Of a stretch of DNA of 8,999 nt, positions 5,980 to 8,999 are shown in pieces. The stretch covers positions 1 through 8,999 of the forward strand of contig DKQR01000091.1 in assembly GCA_002471805.1 (NCBI GenBank), given 5' to 3'. The stretch comes from Fidelibacterota bacterium UBA7303. Its GTDB lineage: Bacteria; Fidelibacterota; Marinisomatia; Marinisomatales; UBA1611. The notes below the pieces were generated by a model. It searched no databases, was not told where the DNA came from, and saw only the letters and a list, made by a program, of their open reading frames with translations. Positions within the stretch are counted from its first letter, which is position 1. Each line of letters opens with the position of its first letter. The translations under genes were made by a program, and so were the position numbers.

Positions 5980-6249
5980 CTAAATCTTCCTATCCCCGGA
6001 ATGCATTCTAAATGTACGGGTCGGTGAAAATTCGCCTAGTTTATGGCCAACCATATTTTCAGATATGAAAATAGGAATAAATTTATTGCCATTGTGCACT
6101 CCCAGCGTATGTCCTACAAATTCAGGAGTGATCATGGACCGGCGCGACCAGGTTTTAATCACCTTCTTTTTACCACCTTCATTCATTTTTTCAATTTTTT
6201 TAAGCAGTTTTTCATCAACGTATGGACCTTTTTTTAGGGATCTGGGCAT
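5980..6249 (-). CDS. rpsS: 30S ribosomal protein S19
   Basis: S19 sits at the top of the 30S head, contacts S13 and takes part in bridges to the 50S. The 89-residue protein starts MPRSLKKGPYVDEKLLKKI, the family signature. It continues with KTWSRRSMITPEFVGHTLGVHNG and ends EFSPTRTFRMHSGDRKI. The start is ATG, six bases after the L2 TAA. The nearest GGAG is 13 bases away inside the L2 end, so initiation probably depends on coupling. The TAG stop at 5980-5982 overlaps by one base a possible GTG start of the next gene. Confidence 0.98.
   Translation of the reverse strand: MPRSLKKGPYVDEKLLKKIEKMNEGGKKKVIKTWSRRSMITPEFVGHTLGVHNGNKFIPIFISENMVGHKLGEFSPTRTFRMHSGDRKI
5986..5991 (-). promoter_or_regulatory. 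Ribosome binding site before the two L22 starts
   Basis: The minus strand reads AGGAAG within the end of rpsS. It lies five bases before a GTG at 5980 and 11 bases before the ATG at 5974. The spacing favours the GTG, while family sequence starts favour the ATG, so this site does not settle the choice. Confidence 0.55.
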
Positions 6250-6255
6250 CAGGTA

Positions 6256-7080
6256 TTATTTTCTCCGCTTCACAATCATTTCGTTAGATTTTTTATTCCG
6301 TTTCCTAGTCTTATAACCTTTGGTTGGCTTTCCCCAGGGTGTGGAGGGGTGTCGTCCTCCGGATGATTTGCCTTCACCTCCGCCGTGTGGATGATCTACT
6401 GGATTCATCACCACCCCGCGAACAGTCGGCCGCCTGCCCAGCCATCGAGTTCTACCAGCTTTCCCAGAAACGACTTGTTCATGGGTGCGGTTACCGACCT
6501 GGCCGATTGTAGCCAAACATTGTTCTCTCACCATCCGCACCTCGCCAGAAGGCAGTTTTAATGTGCAAAAACCATCAGAATGAGCCATCACTTGTGCAAA
6601 CGCACCTGCACAACGCACCATTTGCCCTCCTTTACCCGGTACCATTTCAACATTATGCACCAACAGACCAGCAGGTATATTTTTCAAAGGTAACGTATTG
6701 GCTATCTTAAGCGGGGCGGAATCACCGGACAAAACAGGGTCACCAACTTTGATGCCAACCGGGGCCAGAATATATCGTTTTTCACCATCTTGATAATGCA
6801 CCAAAGAAATATATGCAGATCGATTTGGATCGTATTCCACGGTAGCTACTTTTCCAGGTATATCGAATTTGTTTCTCTTGAAATCTATAATGCGGTAGCG
6901 ACGTTTATGACCGCCGCCCCGATGACGTATTGTGATTCGGCCATGATTATTACGGCCGCCTTTTTTCCGTAAGGATTTCGTCAAACTTTTTTCAGGTTTA
7001 TCTGTGGTCAAATCTGCAAAATCCGGGCGTGAAGCGAATCTGGAACCAGCCGTAACGGGTTTTAACTGTCGAATACCCAT
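6256..7080 (-). CDS. rplB: 50S ribosomal protein L2
   Basis: This 274-residue protein is L2, among the most conserved 50S proteins, needed for subunit association and close to the peptidyl transferase centre. The N-terminal domain includes GRNNHGRITIRHRGGGHKRR around residues 42-61. The C-terminal part carries GVVMNPVDHPHGGGEGK. Its first histidine, near residue 230, corresponds to the His229 region of E. coli L2. The C-terminus TKGYKTRKRNKKSNEMIVKRRK is the usual basic tail. The start is ATG, four bases from the L23 stop. An AGAGG at 7093-7097 lies 12 bases upstream, a long spacing. The length is near the standard 273-277 and nothing is missing. Confidence 0.98.
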   Translation of the reverse strand: MGIRQLKPVTAGSRFASRPDFADLTTDKPEKSLTKSLRKKGGRNNHGRITIRHRGGGHKRRYRIIDFKRNKFDIPGKVATVEYDPNRSAYISLVHYQDGEKRYILAPVGIKVGDPVLSGDSAPLKIANTLPLKNIPAGLLVHNVEMVPGKGGQMVRCAGAFAQVMAHSDGFCTLKLPSGEVRMVREQCLATIGQVGNRTHEQVVSGKAGRTRWLGRRPTVRGVVMNPVDHPHGGGEGKSSGGRHPSTPWGKPTKGYKTRKRNKKSNEMIVKRRK

Positions 7081-7084
7081 ATGA

Positions 7085-7402
7085 TTAATTCGCCTCTTCT
7101 CCCCGCATCAGATCGATTGTATTGCCAGTCTCAAGGGTAACGACAGCCTTTTTCCAATTCGACCGCTTGCCTGTCGTCCGGATCGTACGCCCGCCGCTGC
7201 GGACAGTCATCTGTTTTGTTTTACCCAAACGGTTCATGGTGGCTACCTTAACCACTTTTACTTCAAATTTTTTCTCTACTGCTTTTTTGATTTCAGTTTT
7301 ATTTGCATCAGGACAAACAAGAAAGGCATATTTATTTTCTCTCTCCTCCAGGATAGCCATTTTTTCAGTCAAAACTGGTTTAATAATAGTTTTCTGGTAC
7401 AT
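7085..7402 (-). CDS. rplW: 50S ribosomal protein L23
   Basis: L23 surrounds the tunnel exit and provides the docking site for trigger factor and the signal recognition particle. The 105-residue product starts MYQKTIIKPVLTEKM, and the KPVLTEK box is a family hallmark. It continues with KYAFLVCPDANKTEIKKAVE and a C-terminal basic stretch with KRSNWKKAVVTL, again characteristic. The start is ATG, four bases after the L4 TAG stop. No strong Shine-Dalgarno sequence precedes it. The length is slightly above the usual 95-100 because of a short acidic tail (LMRGEEAN). Confidence 0.97.
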   Translation of the reverse strand: MYQKTIIKPVLTEKMAILEERENKYAFLVCPDANKTEIKKAVEKKFEVKVVKVATMNRLGKTKQMTVRSGGRTIRTTGKRSNWKKAVVTLETGNTIDLMRGEEAN

Positions 7403-7406
7403 GATG

Positions 7407-8033
7407 CTATTGCTTTAAGATATCCGTAAGAACGGCAATACTGGCTTTGTCAATTAAGATTATCTCACAATCTATGAGATCGTAGGCACTGGCTTTACTC
7501 GCTTCAACCAGATATACATTTTTTAAGTTTCGTGTGGCGCGATCCAAATTGAGGTCGGATCCTGTAACAAGGATTGTAATTTTTTTTCCATCAAGCCCCA
7601 GGTTCTTCAGTATGGTTACAAATTCTGATGTTTTATGGCTTTCCATTTTCAATTCATCAATGATAAGCAGGCTGCCATCAGCAACTTTACTCGATAATAG
7701 GGACCGTCTGGCCAGTTTACCTACCTTCTTAGGTATTTTTTTAGAATATCCGTGAGGTTCAGGTCCAAACACTACACCGCCGCCGCGCCAAATGGGAGAA
7801 CGAGTTGTACCAGCGCGGGCTGCCCCTCTTCCTTTTTGCTTCCATGGTTTTCTACCGCCACCATTTACCATGGCACGATTCTTTGTGGCGTGCGTACCCT
7901 GACGCATATTTGTCAATTCCGCCAGGATAGCCTGGCGGACCACAGCTGCATTTGGCGCAATGCCAAAAACGGATTTTTCAGCTGTTAAATCCCCGGCTTT
8001 TGATCCATCTATTTTGACTACATTCAATTTCAT
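7407..8033 (-). CDS. rplD: 50S ribosomal protein L4
   Basis: L4 lines part of the peptide exit tunnel, and in E. coli it also represses its own operon. I chose the ATG at 8033, which gives 208 residues starting MKLNVVKIDG, a normal length. The open frame extends 12 codons further upstream, but that would overlap rplC by about 35 bases and add residues unlike the family. The extended tunnel loop is clear: GGGRKPWKQKGRGAARAG, then SPIWRGGGVVFGP. The C-terminal globular half has the usual alternating hydrophobic strands (LLIIDEL, ITILVTG, IILIDKAS). One base separates the L3 stop from this start, and the upstream sequence AAGTAAG is a weak binding site, so coupling to L3 is likely. The E. coli-type L4 target leader is not present before rpsJ in this window. 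Confidence 0.97.
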   Translation of the reverse strand: MKLNVVKIDGSKAGDLTAEKSVFGIAPNAAVVRQAILAELTNMRQGTHATKNRAMVNGGGRKPWKQKGRGAARAGTTRSPIWRGGGVVFGPEPHGYSKKIPKKVGKLARRSLLSSKVADGSLLIIDELKMESHKTSEFVTILKNLGLDGKKITILVTGSDLNLDRATRNLKNVYLVEASKASAYDLIDCEIILIDKASIAVLTDILKQ

Positions 8034-8034
8034 C

Positions 8035-8652
8035 TTACTTGGTAATAATGACTGTTCCATTTTTCGCACCTGGAACAGCGCCTTTCACTAAAAGTTGATT
8101 ATTATCTCTATTAACCTTGATTATTTGCAAGTTTTCAACAGTAACCCTGGCATTACCCTGGTGACCAGCCATACGCATTCCAGGAAATACCCGGGATGGA
8201 TCTGAGGCCTGCCCGATAGAACCGGGGGCTCTCATGGTATGGCCCGTACCATGAGTTTTTTTCTGCCTGGAAAAATTGTGTCTTTTGATTACTCCGGAAA
8301 AGCCTTTCCCTTTTGAAGTTCCAGTAATATTTACAAAATCCCCCTCTTGAAATAACCCTACATGGAACACTTGTCCGGTCTTGTAATCAAAACCTGGAAC
8401 CTTGTCAAATTCAGCCAATACTTTCTGGGCATTTACATTCGCAGCATCAAAATGGCCTTTCATAGGTTTAATGGTATGCTTTTCTTTCCGTTCACCAAAA
8501 CCGGCCTGTACAGCTTCATAACCATCCTTTTCCATTGTTTTGACCTGGGTGATAGCACATGGGCCCGCCGATAGTACGGTTACAGGAATAACCCGGCCAT
8601 TTTCATCAAACACGCGAGTCATACCCAATTTTGTACCAATCAAACCGCGCAT
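8035..8652 (-). CDS. rplC: 50S ribosomal protein L3
   Basis: This 205-residue protein is L3, an early-assembling 50S protein that binds the 3' end region of 23S rRNA and sends a loop toward the peptidyl transferase centre. The N-terminus reads MRGLIGTKLGMTRVF, typical of the family. The long loop carries KRHNFSRQKKTHGTGH and RAPGSIGQ near residues 123-148. Gln148 aligns with the glutamine that PrmB methylates in E. coli; whether it is modified here is unknown. The later MRMAGHQGN motif is also conserved. The start is ATG, with AAGGTG six bases upstream inside the end of rpsJ (8659-8664), and only three bases separate the two genes. Confidence 0.98.
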   Translation of the reverse strand: MRGLIGTKLGMTRVFDENGRVIPVTVLSAGPCAITQVKTMEKDGYEAVQAGFGERKEKHTIKPMKGHFDAANVNAQKVLAEFDKVPGFDYKTGQVFHVGLFQEGDFVNITGTSKGKGFSGVIKRHNFSRQKKTHGTGHTMRAPGSIGQASDPSRVFPGMRMAGHQGNARVTVENLQIIKVNRDNNQLLVKGAVPGAKNGTVIITK

Positions 8653-8655
8653 CCC

Positions 8656-8964
8656 TTACACCTTAATCTCAATATCAACACCTGCCGGAAGATCCAGTTT
8701 CATCAGCGACTCCACTGTCTTTGGTGTTGAGTTAAGAATATCAACCAGTCGTTTATGGATATTGGTCTGGAACTGTTCACGGGATTTTTTATCCACATGA
8801 GGCGAACGCAGTATGGTATAAATTGATCTCTTGGACGGCAGAGGGATAGGTCCTGATATAATGGCACCGGTGGATTTCGCCGTTTTCACGATCTTTTCTG
8901 TGGATTTATCCAGCAGAATATGATCATAGGCCCTAAGACTTATTCGTATAGTTTGATTTGCCAT
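8656..8964 (-). CDS. rpsJ: 30S ribosomal protein S10
   Basis: This 102-residue protein matches S10 in length and along its whole sequence. It has the N-terminal strand with IRISLRAYDH, the central GPIPLPSKRSIYTILRSPHV segment (the long loop reaching into the 30S head), HVDKKSREQF, and the C-terminal LPAGVDIEIKV. S10 sits in the head of the small subunit near S3 and S14; in many bacteria it also acts as NusE in antitermination. It starts at ATG, 10 bases after the tuf stop, with no recognisable Shine-Dalgarno sequence in TTGATCACTG, so it may be translated by ribosomes finishing tuf. It is the first gene of the S10 cluster here, but no leader or attenuator lies between it and tuf. Confidence 0.98.
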   Translation of the reverse strand: MANQTIRISLRAYDHILLDKSTEKIVKTAKSTGAIISGPIPLPSKRSIYTILRSPHVDKKSREQFQTNIHKRLVDILNSTPKTVESLMKLDLPAGVDIEIKV

Positions 8965-8974
8965 CAGTGATCAA

Positions 8975-8999
8975 TTATTCTGTTATATCCGTAACAACA
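8975..8999 (-). CDS. tuf: Elongation factor Tu, last 7 codons (partial)
   Basis: Reading the minus strand from 8998 gives seven codons, Val-Val-Thr-Asp-Ile-Thr-Glu, followed by a TAA stop at 8977-8975. EF-Tu typically ends in a motif such as GVVTEIIE or GVVTKILE, so this looks like the extreme C-terminus of EF-Tu, the GTPase that delivers aminoacyl-tRNA to the ribosome. The gene order supports it: tuf lies immediately before rpsJ in many bacteria. The stop is 10 bases from the S10 start. Only seven residues are visible, so the call rests on motif plus context and the rest of the gene lies beyond the window edge. Confidence 0.8.

Overview
The window is one uninterrupted stretch of a bacterial ribosomal-protein superoperon. 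Every gene lies on the minus strand, so transcription runs from high to low coordinates. In transcription order it holds: the last codons of tuf (EF-Tu), rpsJ (S10), rplC (L3), rplD (L4), rplW (L23), rplB (L2), rpsS (S19), rplV (L22), rpsC (S3), rplP (L16), rpmC (L29), rpsQ (S17), rplN (L14), rplX (L24), rplE (L5), rpsN (S14), rpsH (S8), rplF (L6), rplR (L18), rpsE (S5), rpmD (L30), rplO (L15), and the first 26 codons of secY. This is the classical S10 operon joined directly to the spc operon, with no break between them.

Packing is extreme. The largest gap between adjacent genes is 13 bases (L18/S5). Seven junctions overlap by a stop/start fusion: TAATG at 702, 1590, 2737 and 4560, and ATGA at 77-80, 511-514 and 4342-4345. 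An eighth (TAGTG at 5980) overlaps if L22 starts at its GTG. There is no room for an internal promoter, terminator or leader, so translation is probably coupled throughout and the control region lies upstream of tuf, outside the window. Many ribosome binding sites sit inside the last codons of the preceding gene (GGAGG before rplX and rplR, GAGG before rpsN). Several genes have weak or no visible Shine-Dalgarno sequence.

Start selection needed care at six genes. S5 most likely begins at a TTG (1205) right after GAGGGAG; the longer ATG-started frame would run deep into L18. S3 begins at GTG. L22 has GTG and ATG starts two codons apart. L4, S14 and L6 need trimming to internal ATGs relative to their longest open frames.

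The organism is a bacterium: the gene order and bacterial-type proteins (L3, L16, S14 with a zinc ribbon) show this. Composition is moderate to AT-leaning. The protein style (S10, L15, the zinc-type 61-residue S14, a Lys/Ala-rich extension on L5) suggests the broad FCB neighbourhood, such as Marinimicrobia- or Ignavibacteria-like lineages, but this is a low-confidence impression. The products are ribosome structural proteins from both subunits, flanked by the elongation factor and the SecY translocon. No mobile element, CRISPR array, RNA gene or novel system is visible. The most notable points are the basic L5 N-terminal extension and the non-ATG start of S5.
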